The notes beneath the pieces were generated by a model. It was given only the letters and a program-made list of their open reading frames with translations, was not told the DNA's origin and searched no databases. Shown here one piece after another: positions 1-9,503 of a stretch of DNA of 64,000 nt; positions within the stretch are counted from its first letter, which is position 1, and each line of letters opens with the position of its first letter. The stretch is from contig MKWM01000015.1 in NCBI GenBank assembly GCA_001899765.1, forward strand, positions 21,320 to 85,319, read 5' to 3'. The position numbers and the translations under genes were made by a program. Origin of the DNA: Thiobacillus sp. 63-78 (GTDB lineage: Bacteria > Pseudomonadota > Gammaproteobacteria > Burkholderiales > Thiobacillaceae).

Positions 1-229
1 AACCCAGCACCAGCGCGATCAGGGGGATCAGGTAGATGACCAGGCTGACCAGGCTGGCGATGGTGAGATCGATCGAGCGAAAGCCCACCGAGCCCTGTTG
101 TGCCGCGCCGAAATAGGCAATGACCAGGGCGAAGGCGGTGAATACCAGCGCCACGGCCAGCACCCAGCGGTTGCGGATGCGGTCCCAGAATTCCTTGCCT
201 GCGATGGTGGCGATTTGTGCGATTTCCAT
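1..229 (-). CDS. nosY: NosY, ABC transporter permease for nitrous oxide reductase maturation (partial)
   Basis: Only the first 76 codons are in the window; the rest lies beyond base 1. The start begins MEIAQIATIAGKEFWDRIRN, the usual NosY opening, followed by a hydrophobic segment (VLAVALVFTAFALVIAY) and the start of a second one. A strong ribosome binding site (GAGGAGG) overlaps the nosF stop codon, so the two genes are translationally coupled. NosY is the membrane part of the NosDFY transporter that supports assembly of the copper-sulfur CuZ centre of NosZ. The assignment rests on the N-terminus plus position directly after nosF. Confidence 0.88.
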   Translation of the reverse strand, partial: MEIAQIATIAGKEFWDRIRNRWVLAVALVFTAFALVIAYFGAAQQGSVGFRSIDLTIASLVSLVIYLIPLIALVLG

Positions 230-238
230 GTCGCCTCC

Positions 239-1180
239 TCAGTCCGAAAAACCGAAGAACACGTCTTCGAGCGAGGGTTCGCGTACCGTGAGGTCGTGGA
301 CGCGATCGCCCAGCCGGGCGAGCGCCTCGATCACCGCCATCTTCGCTTCGCGCCGGCAGCGTACCTTCACGTGATCGTCGTGCGCCTCGATGGCGTCCAC
401 CTGCAGATCGGAGAGGGCCGTGCGCACCATCTCGAAATCCTCTTTCGCGACGCGCACGCTGAACCACAGCGGCAGGTCCACCTGTTCGCGCAGATCCTGG
501 ACCGTGCCGCAGGCCTGTACCTTGCCGGCAGTCATGATCGCAATGCGATCCACCCGCTCCTGAATCTCGGCGAGGATATGGGAGGTGATGACCGTCGTCA
601 CGCCTTCGCTCCGGAGCTGCCGCAACGTCGTGTAGAAGCCGCGGATGGCTTCCGGGTCCAGGCCCGTGGTGGGCTCGTCGAGAAACAGGATGCGCGGCTT
701 GCCGAGCAGCGCCTGGGCAAAGCCGAGACGCTGGCGCATGCCCTTGGAATATTCGCGTACGCGCCGTTTGGCTGCGTGCGCAAGCCCCACGCGTTCGAGC
801 GTGGGTCCGGCCTCTTTCGGGGAGACGCCTTTCAGCCGGGCGAAAAACCACAGCGTCTCGAGGCCCGTGAGGTTGTCGTAGAGCACCACGTTTTCCGGCA
901 GGTAGCCGACCGTGCGCCGTACGGCACGGAAGTCGCGGCCGGTAACACGCGCGCCGTCGATGCGGATATCGCCCGAGGTGGCGGGGATCAGACCGAGCAT
1001 CATCTTGAACAGCGTGCTCTTGCCCGCCCCGTTGTGCCCGATGAGGCCGAACAGTTCGCCGGAACGGATGTCGAGGTCGACGCCATCGACCGCATGGATG
1101 CTTCCATAGTGCTTGCGCACCCCCTGCGCGACGATCAGGGGCGCGCCGGCGTCATTGGGGGTGGGGGAAGTATTTGCCAA
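239..1180 (-). CDS. nosF: NosF, ABC transporter ATP-binding protein
   Basis: This cytoplasmic ATPase powers the NosDFY complex needed for CuZ cluster maturation. It has 313 residues, the usual length. The Walker A motif is GHNGAGKST (about 48-56), the signature is YSKGMRQRL (about 134-142), Walker B is ILFLDEP (about 154-160), and the H-loop histidine is near 201. A C-terminal extension of about 80 residues follows the nucleotide-binding domain, as in other NosF proteins. The start codon overlaps the end of nosD by 29 bases and nosY follows after 9 bases, so all belong to one transcript. All catalytic motifs are intact. Confidence 0.95.
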   Translation of the reverse strand: MANTSPTPNDAGAPLIVAQGVRKHYGSIHAVDGVDLDIRSGELFGLIGHNGAGKSTLFKMMLGLIPATSGDIRIDGARVTGRDFRAVRRTVGYLPENVVLYDNLTGLETLWFFARLKGVSPKEAGPTLERVGLAHAAKRRVREYSKGMRQRLGFAQALLGKPRILFLDEPTTGLDPEAIRGFYTTLRQLRSEGVTTVITSHILAEIQERVDRIAIMTAGKVQACGTVQDLREQVDLPLWFSVRVAKEDFEMVRTALSDLQVDAIEAHDDHVKVRCRREAKMAVIEALARLGDRVHDLTVREPSLEDVFFGFSD

Positions 1181-2432
1181 GCCATTGTCTCCAGTCAGGG
1201 TGGTGCGGCTGCATCAGCGGTTTGGGGTCGACGATGCTGGTGGCGCGCAGCAGGGGAAACTGCTGGCTGACCATGCGCAGCGTCTGCACGGCCGGGCTGG
1301 CCAGCAGCAGCTTCATCATCGGGTGGCGCCAGGACAGATAATCGACCATGTCGTTCGCTTCGTAGGGGACATCCCCGATGCCGTCGCCATTGCGGTCCCA
1401 GCCCACATAATTGCTCCAGTAGTTGCCAGACCATATCTCGTCCCGGCTGGCCACGTACTTGATCTGGGTGCGGTTCAGGATGAAATCGTTGCCTTCCGCC
1501 TGGTTGCGGTAGGAGCCCGCCCACAGGTGCACCCCGACGGTATTGTCGATCACGAGGTTGTTGCGGAGGGTGTTGTATTCGGCGTCGTAGATGAAGAAGC
1601 CGCGGTTGTTGCCGGCGACGATGTTGCCTTCGACCACCGAATCCTGAATGGTGCGCAGCATGATTCCGTGGTCGGAGTTTCCCCAGGCGCGGTTGTTGCG
1701 CACGATCTGGTTGCGCACTTCCATGAGCGCCAATCCTCCCCGGTTGTGGTACGAGTCGTTGCCTTCCCACACGTTGTAGTAGGAATTCATGTAATGGGTG
1801 CCGTAGCGCACATCGTGAATGCGGTTGTTGCGGAAGATCGCATGATGGGACACATCCACGTAGATGCCGTCGCGCGTGAAGCTGATCTGGTTGCCGATGA
1901 TGCGCGCCCGCTGCGTGTTGTAGAGCTGGATGCCATTGCCGCGCGAGACGGAGCGGTAATCGCGCTTGCCGGTAATGACGTTGTTCTCGACATGTACGTC
2001 GTTCGCCTTTTCGATCCACAGGCCGAAAAGATTGTAGGTCAGGTCGCAGTTGCGTACCGTCACACGATCGGCACCCGGCCGGATGTTGATGCCGGCATTC
2101 TGCTCGACCAGGCTGCCGCCGGAATCGCGTACGATCAGACCATCGATGGTGACATCCCCGGCGGTGATGTGGAGGGTGTCGCCCTTGAGGCCGCCGCTCA
2201 GGGTGGGGCGGTCGATTCCCTTCAGCGTCAGGGGTTTGTCGATCTGCAGGTTTTCCCGGTACAGGCCGCGCTCCACACGTATTTCGTCGCCCGGGCGGGC
2301 CTGGGCGATGGCCGCGCCGATGGACTGGCCTGGCTGCACCGTCAGGATGTCGGCGCGGCCCGGGCCTGCCATACCGATCAGCAGACCGGCCAGAACCAAC
2401 AGTGCGCCCGGTCTGATCGCTAATAAAGCCAT
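1152..2432 (-). CDS. nosD: NosD, periplasmic copper/sulfur-delivery protein for NosZ
   Basis: The 426-residue protein begins with a Sec-type signal peptide (hydrophobic stretch about 9-22, cleavage after GPGRA). It continues as a right-handed parallel beta-helix of CASH-type repeats rich in N-x-I and G-N turns (VRNCDL, VENNVI, IIGNQI, FRNNRI). This is the known NosD fold, which works with NosF and NosY in the periplasm in assembling the CuZ site. The start overlaps the 3' end of nosR by 13 bases and the stop lies inside nosF, typical of a tightly coupled operon. Nothing appears broken. Confidence 0.94.
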   Translation of the reverse strand: MALLAIRPGALLVLAGLLIGMAGPGRADILTVQPGQSIGAAIAQARPGDEIRVERGLYRENLQIDKPLTLKGIDRPTLSGGLKGDTLHITAGDVTIDGLIVRDSGGSLVEQNAGINIRPGADRVTVRNCDLTYNLFGLWIEKANDVHVENNVITGKRDYRSVSRGNGIQLYNTQRARIIGNQISFTRDGIYVDVSHHAIFRNNRIHDVRYGTHYMNSYYNVWEGNDSYHNRGGLALMEVRNQIVRNNRAWGNSDHGIMLRTIQDSVVEGNIVAGNNRGFFIYDAEYNTLRNNLVIDNTVGVHLWAGSYRNQAEGNDFILNRTQIKYVASRDEIWSGNYWSNYVGWDRNGDGIGDVPYEANDMVDYLSWRHPMMKLLLASPAVQTLRMVSQQFPLLRATSIVDPKPLMQPHHPDWRQWLGKYFPHPQ

Positions 2433-5101
2433 TGCAGTCCCGGCAGATCCTGCAGGACATCCAGTATCCCGAAGCTCTTCATGAGCAGGAACAGGACGAC
2501 CGCGATGAGCAGGTTCTTGAACGCCACGTAGGAAGCCATGTCAGCCCAGGAGGCCGGGCGCAGGTTGCGTCCCCACCATGGACCATCCTTGACGTAGGGT
2601 TTGCAGCGCATGCGCACGACCAGTTCATAGACGCTCCAGCCCAGCCACCAGCCGAGCACGATGCCGGGGCCGATCTGGCCGGCGGCGCCGAGCACCCACA
2701 CCCAGGTCACCAGTACAGTCAGGGCGAATGTGACGGCCTGCAGCAGGATGGGCTGCTGGAAGACCTTGCGGCTCCAGGGGAACAGGTGATCGAAGAACTC
2801 CTGGCCGATGAAGGCAGGCAGGCTGGGAGGCGCCGCGGCCGCCTGCGCGGAACGGGCGGAAATCGGGACGATGGGGATGAAATAGCCGTCCGATCCGATC
2901 GCGGTCAGCGGTTGGCCGGCCTTGGTGCGAGCCTTGCGTTCCTTGACCAGCGGCGGGCAGGCGTGATCGTCGTAATACAGCACCTGGCAGTCCAGACACA
3001 GCAGGCATTCGCGCTGGTCGATGCGACCGCTGTCGTCGATCGCCTGCGAGCCGCAACCGACCTGGCACGCCTTGCACGGCCCGCACTCCTGCTTGCGCTT
3101 GAGGCCCCACCAGCGGAACGTCGACGGCACGGCGAGCGCGGCGCCGAGCGGGCACAGGTACTTGCAGAACGGACGCTCGAAAAAGGCCGAGGCGACGATC
3201 AGGACCGTCCAGAAGGTCACGAAAGGCCATGAGCGGTTCCACACGCCGACCAGGAAGGTAGTTTTGAACGGCTCGACCTCGGCGAGCTTTTCAGCGATCC
3301 CCATGGAATAGAAGGATACCGCGAGCAGAATCGCAAAGATGCCGTATTTGATCCACTTCAGACGGTCATGCCAGTTCTGCGGCAGCAGGTGGCGCTGATA
3401 GCGTTTGAGTCCCAGCTTGCCGGCCACGTGGTAGGTCAGTTCCGCGAGCGAGCCGTAGGGGCACATCCAGCCGCAGAACATCCCGCGTCCCCAGAAGAAT
3501 ACGGTGATGATGATGAAGATCCAGAACAGGAAGACGAACGGATCGGACAGGAACAGCTCCCAGCGCCATTCGAACAGGATGGCGTGGAACCAGGTCAGCA
3601 CCTGCGTGATCGAGGGCACCGCCAGCAGGTAGAAACCGACGAAGCCGATCGAGGTGATCCACAGCAGATACTTGGGAATATCCTTCCAGCGCTTGTCCTT
3701 GTGCGTCGAGCGGCGAACCAGCTTGTCGCGCAGCGCATAGACCGTTCCCGCCGCCGTGAGCCACAGCAGGAACAGGATGACTTCGGTCTTGCGCGTCTTC
3801 CATACCTTGACCCAGGTGGCCTCGGGCTTGACGATTTCAGGCCGGCCGCCTTCCAGATAGCGCGCCGGCAGCCAGTATTCGCGGTCGAAATTGACGAAAG
3901 TCTTGGCTTCGGTCTGGCGGTCGCGCTTGTTGGCCAGGTAGACGAGGCTCCAGGGGTAGGCCGCGCTGAACATCGGCGAGCGGATGATGAAGATGGCCGA
4001 TTCCTTGTAGGACGGAGCGCCGGCGGCCTCGATGCCGTACAGGTTGAGATAGTCCAGATCGCGGAAGGTGAAGGTGTCGATCCCCTGGGAAACCTGTATC
4101 CGGTCGTAGATGGCGCCGCGGACAAAGCCCGAGCCCTTGAAGGAACCTGTGCCGTTGGCGATCATGAAAATGGCATGCTCGCCCGGCTGGAGTCTCGACA
4201 TCAACGAGGCGTAGCCATGCTCGCCCAGGATGCTGCGCCCGACCGTCGGGGCATTGAGATAACCGAAATAGATGTCGATGTAGGGCTGCCCGCCGGGATC
4301 CAGACCGAGTTCCTCCGGCTTGACCTTGAGTTCCTGGACACTGCCTTCGTTACGCAGCGCCTGCCAGTCAAGCGTGCCCGGAACATCCCTGAACTTCGCC
4401 TGGGAGCGCACCGTCGGCTTGATGATGCCCACCTGCTGGGCGACTTCGACACCGCTACGCAGGATGACCTGGTTTTCCGCGATGACCGTCACCGTGGCGC
4501 CGGAGATCGCATCGACCCCGATCATGCCTTCGCCAGACCCGGAGGCCCCCACTTCGATCTTGTCGCCGACGAACTTGCCGAGGTACTGCGTGACGAACTT
4601 GGTGAGTTCCGACTCGGGAATCCCCACCAGCAGAATCGGTTCGGAGTGCTTCAGGACCCGGACGCCGGTGATGATGCCCTTGGTATCCATGCCGATCAGG
4701 GTCACCACGGGCTTGCCGGAATAGGCGGGAATGTCCACGACGTCGGTGGACAGGAATACGTAGCCGATCAGCTTGCGGCCGTCCTTGCCTTTTTCGTCGT
4801 GCGTGTCTTTCTGGCCGTGCCGATTGTGCTTGTCTTGCTCTTCGCCATGATCGCTTTTGTCGTCATGCTCCGCTTTCTCGTTCCGGTAGGCCTCGACATA
4901 GGCCGGCTTGCCCATGCGTTTGGAAAAGCTGTCGGCGCCAGGCATCACGTCCTTGCAGGGGACGTACGCGCACAGGTCGGGATCGGTGGAGAGTTGTGCC
5001 GGTAGCGGCGCCTCGTAGCTTTTGCCGGCGGCCAGGCCGTATGCGCAGCACAGGCAGAGCATGGTCAGGAAGTGGACAAGATGGCGGGCGAGAAAATTCA
5101 T
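2420..5101 (-). CDS. nosR: NosR, FMN- and iron-sulfur-containing electron donor/regulator of N2O reduction
   Basis: NosR is a polytopic inner-membrane flavoprotein that feeds electrons to NosZ. I chose the ATG at 5101 (893 residues) because it is followed directly by a signal/anchor segment; the open frame continues upstream without a plausible N-terminus. Order of parts: anchor about 8-25; periplasmic FMN-binding domain with the flavin attachment motif DAISGATVT (197-205); several membrane helices from about 440; NapH-like CGWMCP (543-548) and CKYLCP (646-651); and a polyferredoxin-like Cys set at about 673, 676, 679, 683 and 699, 702, 705. Residues about 74-109 are an unusual Asp/Lys/His/Glu-rich insert with five histidines, discussed in findings. 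It lies 155 bases after nosZ and overlaps nosD. Confidence 0.95.
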   Translation of the reverse strand: MNFLARHLVHFLTMLCLCCAYGLAAGKSYEAPLPAQLSTDPDLCAYVPCKDVMPGADSFSKRMGKPAYVEAYRNEKAEHDDKSDHGEEQDKHNRHGQKDTHDEKGKDGRKLIGYVFLSTDVVDIPAYSGKPVVTLIGMDTKGIITGVRVLKHSEPILLVGIPESELTKFVTQYLGKFVGDKIEVGASGSGEGMIGVDAISGATVTVIAENQVILRSGVEVAQQVGIIKPTVRSQAKFRDVPGTLDWQALRNEGSVQELKVKPEELGLDPGGQPYIDIYFGYLNAPTVGRSILGEHGYASLMSRLQPGEHAIFMIANGTGSFKGSGFVRGAIYDRIQVSQGIDTFTFRDLDYLNLYGIEAAGAPSYKESAIFIIRSPMFSAAYPWSLVYLANKRDRQTEAKTFVNFDREYWLPARYLEGGRPEIVKPEATWVKVWKTRKTEVILFLLWLTAAGTVYALRDKLVRRSTHKDKRWKDIPKYLLWITSIGFVGFYLLAVPSITQVLTWFHAILFEWRWELFLSDPFVFLFWIFIIITVFFWGRGMFCGWMCPYGSLAELTYHVAGKLGLKRYQRHLLPQNWHDRLKWIKYGIFAILLAVSFYSMGIAEKLAEVEPFKTTFLVGVWNRSWPFVTFWTVLIVASAFFERPFCKYLCPLGAALAVPSTFRWWGLKRKQECGPCKACQVGCGSQAIDDSGRIDQRECLLCLDCQVLYYDDHACPPLVKERKARTKAGQPLTAIGSDGYFIPIVPISARSAQAAAAPPSLPAFIGQEFFDHLFPWSRKVFQQPILLQAVTFALTVLVTWVWVLGAAGQIGPGIVLGWWLGWSVYELVVRMRCKPYVKDGPWWGRNLRPASWADMASYVAFKNLLIAVVLFLLMKSFGILDVLQDLPGLQWLY

Positions 5102-5214
5102 GGGAAGGAACCGCAAATATCTGAATATCAACTGGAGCACGCGCGAGGAGCCACAGCATACAGGCAGGCGCGTGTTTTGTCCGCCGGGCTGGCCGGCGGC
5201 ATGGCACAGTGGCC

Positions 5215-5249
5215 CTCCGTTCCTCCCGGCCCACCCGGCAGGAACGGAG
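5215..5249 (-). repeat. Intergenic hairpin between nosZ and nosR
   Basis: A perfect 10-bp inverted repeat, CTCCGTTCCT at 5215-5224 and AGGAACGGAG at 5240-5249, encloses a 15-base GC-rich loop. It lies 7 bases beyond the nosZ stop. No T-run follows on the minus strand, so it is more likely an mRNA 3'-end stabiliser or partial attenuator than a strong intrinsic terminator. It could set a higher level of nosZ than of nosRDFY. Confidence 0.55.
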
Positions 5250-5256
5250 TGACTGC

Positions 5257-7227
5257 TCAGACCTCGACGATCATGCGGCTGCGCATCTCCAGATGCAGTG
5301 CATGACAGAAATTGGTGCAGTAGCACCAGTAGACGCCCGGCTTGTCCGCCACGAAGGTGACCGATTTGGTTTCCTGCGGGTTGACGATGAACTGGATGTC
5401 ATACTTGGGAATGCCAAAGCCGTGGGTCAGGTCTTCCACCTTGTCGTGGTTGGTCAGGATGATGGTGACTTCGTCGCCCTTCTTGATCTTGAATTCACGC
5501 AGGCTGAAGGTCGGGGCCTGGCTGGTGAGCTTGACCGTGACCTTCTTGCCGTTGCGGAAGACGCCGGAATCCTTGGGATCCTTCACCGCGTTCGGGAAGT
5601 CGTCCAGATTGTAGATCTGGCGCGTCTTGATGATGTCGCGACGGACGATGATGGAGTCGTGCGGCTCCGAGTAGACCGAGTGGTCGGCGACCAGCAGCAT
5701 CTTGTCGCCGCTGATGTCGATCAGCTGGGCGGTCTCGGCATGCAGCGGCCCCACGGGCAGGAAGCGGTCCTTGGAAAACTTGTTGTCCGAAATGAAGTAT
5801 TTTCCATCCGAATCCTTGGTCTCGCCCATCGAGGTGAAGCCATGACCGGGCTGGTAATGCACGTCAATGCGGTCGACCACCGGCTTGGCGCTCTTGTCGC
5901 CCTTGTACGACTTGATCGCGGCATCCACGTTCCACTTCACGATCTGGCTGTCGAGGAACAGGGTGGTATAGGCGTTGCCCTTGTTATCGAAACCGGTATG
6001 CAGCGGGCCGAGACCGATCTCGGGTTCGGCGACCACCGCGTCGCGCGGATTGGCCAGGCCTCCATCGAACCATTTCAGCACCAGGTCGTGTTCGATGAGC
6101 GAGGCGGTCGGCGAGAGCTTGCCCGAACAGGCGTAGTACTTGCCATCCGGACTCGCGTTCACGCCGTGGGGGTTTTTCGGGATCGGCACATAGCAGGTCA
6201 GTGCGGTCTTGGGATCCTTGTTGGCCTCCTTGGTGCCGTCGACGACAGGAACCTTGGAACCCGCGATATAGCTGACCTTGCCGGCTTTCACGGCTTCTTC
6301 GATGCGGGCCACGTTGAAGAACAGGCAGGCGTCCATTTCCGCCACCATCATGTCCTCATAATGAATCCCCTTTTCGGTGTTGTACTGGTTGGTCGCGGCG
6401 AGTTTGCCATCGTAGGAACTGGCCACCAGGTCGCAGTTGCCGTCGATGAATACCTGCCAGCGGGGTTCCATGGTGTTGGCATCGACGCAGGTGAAGATCG
6501 CTTTGTACTTGCTGGGGTCGTTCACATCACGCCCGTCGTTGGGCAGCGGGATCGAGAACTCGCCGCCGCAGAATACCCGGGTGGTGTGATTGATCGTGGA
6601 ATCGACCGGATCGCGCTTGTCGGTGAAGGTGCCGTGAAAGCCCTGGACATTCGGGAGCTCGGTGATCTTGTCGCATTCCATGGTATCCATGCGGATGCGT
6701 GCCAGACGGCCGTGGATCTTGTCGTTGACGAACATGTACTTGCCGTCATAGACGCCGTCGGTGTAGGACTGGTGCACGTGGTGCGTGTCGCCGGTGTGAT
6801 ACTTCAGGCTGCCGTCCGGCTTGGTGCCGATGATCGCCTTCGATTCGTTGGTGATCCCCCAGCCGACCAGCGCGTCCATGTTGAACACCGGAATGCGCTT
6901 GAGTTCACGGCCGGACGGGATGCCGTAGATGCGGACCTCGCCCGAGTGGCCTCCGCTTGAGAACGAATAGTATTCATCGAGCTTGCCCGGCGGAACCTCG
7001 TATTTGCTGTAATGGATATCGCTTCCGGCCTGTGCGGCAGGCGCGGCGCCCGTTCCCGCGCCTTCACCCGTCGCGGGTGCCGTTTTCTTGTTGCAGGCAG
7101 ACAGGCCCAGCGAAAGACCCGCGCCAGACAGCCCGACCAGGGCAGCGGTGTTCATGAATTTCCGGCGGCTCAGATCAGGCTGGGCGTCGGATGGCTTGTT
7201 GTCGTCCTGCGTATGGTCCTGCGTCAT
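5257..7227 (-). CDS. nosZ: NosZ, nitrous oxide reductase (clade I, Tat-exported)
   Basis: NosZ reduces N2O to N2 in the periplasm, the last step of denitrification. The ATG at 7227 is preceded by GGGGAG at good spacing; an in-frame TTG at 7248 is a less likely start. The product has 656 residues. A twin-arginine signal (SRRKFM, 20-25) marks the clade I type. The N-terminal beta-propeller carries the CuZ histidines, including DTHHVH (148-152), GFHGT, PHGVNASPDG, GPLHTGFD and GHGF. The C-terminal cupredoxin domain carries the CuA ligands: the His of THGF (about 602), C647-x3-C651, H655 and M658. All expected ligands appear present. It is the first gene of the operon, unlike the common nosRZDFYL order. 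Confidence 0.97.
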   Translation of the reverse strand: MTQDHTQDDNKPSDAQPDLSRRKFMNTAALVGLSGAGLSLGLSACNKKTAPATGEGAGTGAAPAAQAGSDIHYSKYEVPPGKLDEYYSFSSGGHSGEVRIYGIPSGRELKRIPVFNMDALVGWGITNESKAIIGTKPDGSLKYHTGDTHHVHQSYTDGVYDGKYMFVNDKIHGRLARIRMDTMECDKITELPNVQGFHGTFTDKRDPVDSTINHTTRVFCGGEFSIPLPNDGRDVNDPSKYKAIFTCVDANTMEPRWQVFIDGNCDLVASSYDGKLAATNQYNTEKGIHYEDMMVAEMDACLFFNVARIEEAVKAGKVSYIAGSKVPVVDGTKEANKDPKTALTCYVPIPKNPHGVNASPDGKYYACSGKLSPTASLIEHDLVLKWFDGGLANPRDAVVAEPEIGLGPLHTGFDNKGNAYTTLFLDSQIVKWNVDAAIKSYKGDKSAKPVVDRIDVHYQPGHGFTSMGETKDSDGKYFISDNKFSKDRFLPVGPLHAETAQLIDISGDKMLLVADHSVYSEPHDSIIVRRDIIKTRQIYNLDDFPNAVKDPKDSGVFRNGKKVTVKLTSQAPTFSLREFKIKKGDEVTIILTNHDKVEDLTHGFGIPKYDIQFIVNPQETKSVTFVADKPGVYWCYCTNFCHALHLEMRSRMIVEV

Positions 7228-7574
7228 GTCGTGTGCTCCCCATCTCAAGAAAGTAATTGGCGCTTACGCCCGGATCGAAGCAAGGCAATCCGGAGCGATC
7301 AAACGGGCTGCAGCCGCACGGCCGTCTGCCCTGCGACAATATACCGCACTTGGGCGTTCGAATATAAGGAAAAATCGATCCCTAGGTGTTAAATAATCGG
7401 ACCCTGAATTGAAGCTGATCTCTTGCAATAATCCACGGCCCGATAAGGGATATTTGCTAAGCCCATGTTTTTGCAATGAATGGACACATGGGAGCGGATA
7501 CGGGCTTACACTTCTGGTACTTTCGGGATACTCCCTTATTTTCCAGGCGGCCTGGCCCGGCAGGAGGCGGACAT
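7228..7574. promoter_or_regulatory. Divergent promoter region between nosZ and narX-like gene
   Basis: This 347-base AT-richer region must hold the promoters for nosZ (leftward) and the sensor kinase (rightward). The best match to an FNR/Anr/Dnr-type site (TTGAT-N4-ATCAA) that I can see is TTGAAGCTGATCTC at 7409-7422, which matches one half well and the other poorly. A single TTGAT half-site lies on the minus strand at about 7298-7302. TACTCCC near 7528 resembles a NarL heptamer (TACYNMT) with one mismatch. No site is strong enough to assert. Confidence 0.35.
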
Positions 7575-9503
7575 ATGAACGAGAAACGTAGTTTCCTGCA
7601 GCATTCGCTGCTGCTGAAACTGGGCGGCGCCCTGGCGCTGATCGCCAGTTTCGCCATCCTCGGCATGGCCAGTTCGGGCATCATCGCCGAGTCGGTGCAG
7701 GGCAGCGGCGAAGCGATCAACGTGGCCGGCAGTCTGCGCCTGCAGACCTACAGGATGACCAGCCTGGCCCTGTCGTCCAGATTGCCGGAGAGCAGCCCTC
7801 CTTCCGCCCAGCTTGAAAGGGCGATCGATGCGTTCGACGCTACGCTGGTCGAGCCGCACATCATGGAACTGATGCCGCGGCATGTCGAAACCGAACTGAC
7901 GCGCAGCTATGCAACGGTTCTGCAGGCCTGGCAGGGCATGAAGTCCCGTTTCAGGGCGGAGGCAAGCGGCGGCGCACCCACTGCGGCAAGCCAGCTCTCG
8001 CTGATCGCCGAGGTCGATGGCTTCGTCGACAGGATCAACCATCTGGTCAAGCAGATCGAGCGCGATACCGAGGCGAAGATTCTGGTCCTGCGCATGGTGC
8101 TCGGCGCGGCCTTGCTGATGACGCTGCTGGTCGGTACGCTCATGCTGTATCTGGCACGCAACGACCTGATCCTGCCCCTGCGCGACCTGCTGTCGTTCGC
8201 GGCCAATGTCGGCCAAGGCAACCTCGCGGTGCGCACCGAGCACACCGGCAGCGACGAGCTTGGGCGGCTGGGGCAGGCGTTCAACCACATGGCCGAGGAT
8301 CTGTCCAGGATGTATCAGAACCTGGAAGCGCGGGTGGAGGAAAAGACCGCCGAGCTCACCATCGCCAACCGTTCGCTGGAATTGCTCTATCACTCCATCG
8401 CCCGGCTCTACAACGGGCCGGTGGCGCCGGATACCTATGCCATCCTGCTCAACGACCTGGAGAATGTCCTCGGTGTCGGGCATGGACTGGCCTGCCTGGT
8501 GGAAGCGGGTGAAACACGCGCACGCGTGATCGCCAGCACGCTGCACCCGGACAACGGCGGCGATCCCGCCCAGTGCGGTCTGTCGACCTGCGCCGACTGT
8601 CTCGCCCACCGGACGCTGGCCGTCCATGCGTTACGGGATGGTCGCCGCATGCTGTCGCTGCCGCTCAAGGATACCGAGCACCACTATGGCGTATTGCAAC
8701 TGGAAATGCCGCCGGGCAGGGAGCTGGTGCAATGGCAGATCCACCTGCTGGAAGCGCTGTCGCGCCATATTGGCATCGCCATCGGTACCGCGCGCCGGAC
8801 CGAGCAGAACCGGCGCCTGTCGCTGCTGGAAGAACGCGCCGCCCTGGCGCGCGAGCTGCACGATTCACTGGCGCAATCGCTCGCCTACATGAAAATACAG
8901 GTCAGCCGCCTGAAGCCATTGCTCGCTGCGAAAGAGCCGCGGCCGGACCCATCGAGCGTGCCCGGCGAAGCCTCCGAGGTGCTGGAAGAACTGCGCGAAG
9001 GGCTCAACAGCGCCTATCGTCAGTTACGCGAACTCCTGACTACCTTTCGTCTTCGCATCGAAGGGGAAGGGCTGGCGTCCGCGCTGCAGGACACCGTGAA
9101 TGAGTTTTCCGCGCGCGGCGGAATCCCCATCAAGCTGGATGTCCACCTGGCCGGCTGCACGCTCACCCCCAACGAGGAAATCCACGCGCTGCAGATCGTG
9201 CGCGAGGCGCTTTCCAATGTGCTCAACCATGCCCGGGCGCAACAGGCCGCCATCAGCGTGCGCTGCAACAGCGACGGCTCGGTGTCGGCGATCGTGAGCG
9301 ACGATGGCATCGGCATTCGTCAGGCGGCGGGGGCGCATCATTACGGCATGACGATCATGGAAGAGCGCGCCAGAAATCTGGGCGGCCGGCTGGGCGTCGA
9401 GACGCTTCCCACCGCCGGCACCCGCATCACCCTGCACTTCATGCCGGCCGCGCGACGCGACGCGCTGCCCGTTTCTCCCATACAATTGGCCACGCCCCCA
9501 TGA
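7575..9503 (+). CDS. narX: NarX-like nitrate/nitrite sensor histidine kinase
   Basis: This is a membrane sensor kinase of the NarX/NarQ type, 642 residues. The ATG at 7575 follows AGGAGG; an earlier in-frame ATG at 7476 lacks such a site. The parts in order are: transmembrane helix about 13-35; a periplasmic sensor domain with a P-box-like nitrate-binding segment AGSLRLQTYR (51-60); a second helix about 171-193; HAMP; a central GAF-like module with a cysteine cluster (C334, C339, C342); the HisKA_3 phosphoacceptor RELHDSLAQS with H429; and an HATPase domain. The stop overlaps the start of the narL-like gene (ATGA). Position beside the nos operon suggests nitrate/nitrite control of denitrification. 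Confidence 0.9.
   Translation: MNEKRSFLQHSLLLKLGGALALIASFAILGMASSGIIAESVQGSGEAINVAGSLRLQTYRMTSLALSSRLPESSPPSAQLERAIDAFDATLVEPHIMELMPRHVETELTRSYATVLQAWQGMKSRFRAEASGGAPTAASQLSLIAEVDGFVDRINHLVKQIERDTEAKILVLRMVLGAALLMTLLVGTLMLYLARNDLILPLRDLLSFAANVGQGNLAVRTEHTGSDELGRLGQAFNHMAEDLSRMYQNLEARVEEKTAELTIANRSLELLYHSIARLYNGPVAPDTYAILLNDLENVLGVGHGLACLVEAGETRARVIASTLHPDNGGDPAQCGLSTCADCLAHRTLAVHALRDGRRMLSLPLKDTEHHYGVLQLEMPPGRELVQWQIHLLEALSRHIGIAIGTARRTEQNRRLSLLEERAALARELHDSLAQSLAYMKIQVSRLKPLLAAKEPRPDPSSVPGEASEVLEELREGLNSAYRQLRELLTTFRLRIEGEGLASALQDTVNEFSARGGIPIKLDVHLAGCTLTPNEEIHALQIVREALSNVLNHARAQQAAISVRCNSDGSVSAIVSDDGIGIRQAAGAHHYGMTIMEERARNLGGRLGVETLPTAGTRITLHFMPAARRDALPVSPIQLATPP

Noticed and set aside
1113..5005. 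Long plus-strand open frames (for example 1113-2423 and 3368-5005) across the nos operon
   Set aside because: They are antisense shadows of nosD and nosR in GC-rich codons, with no ribosome sites or recognisable protein features.
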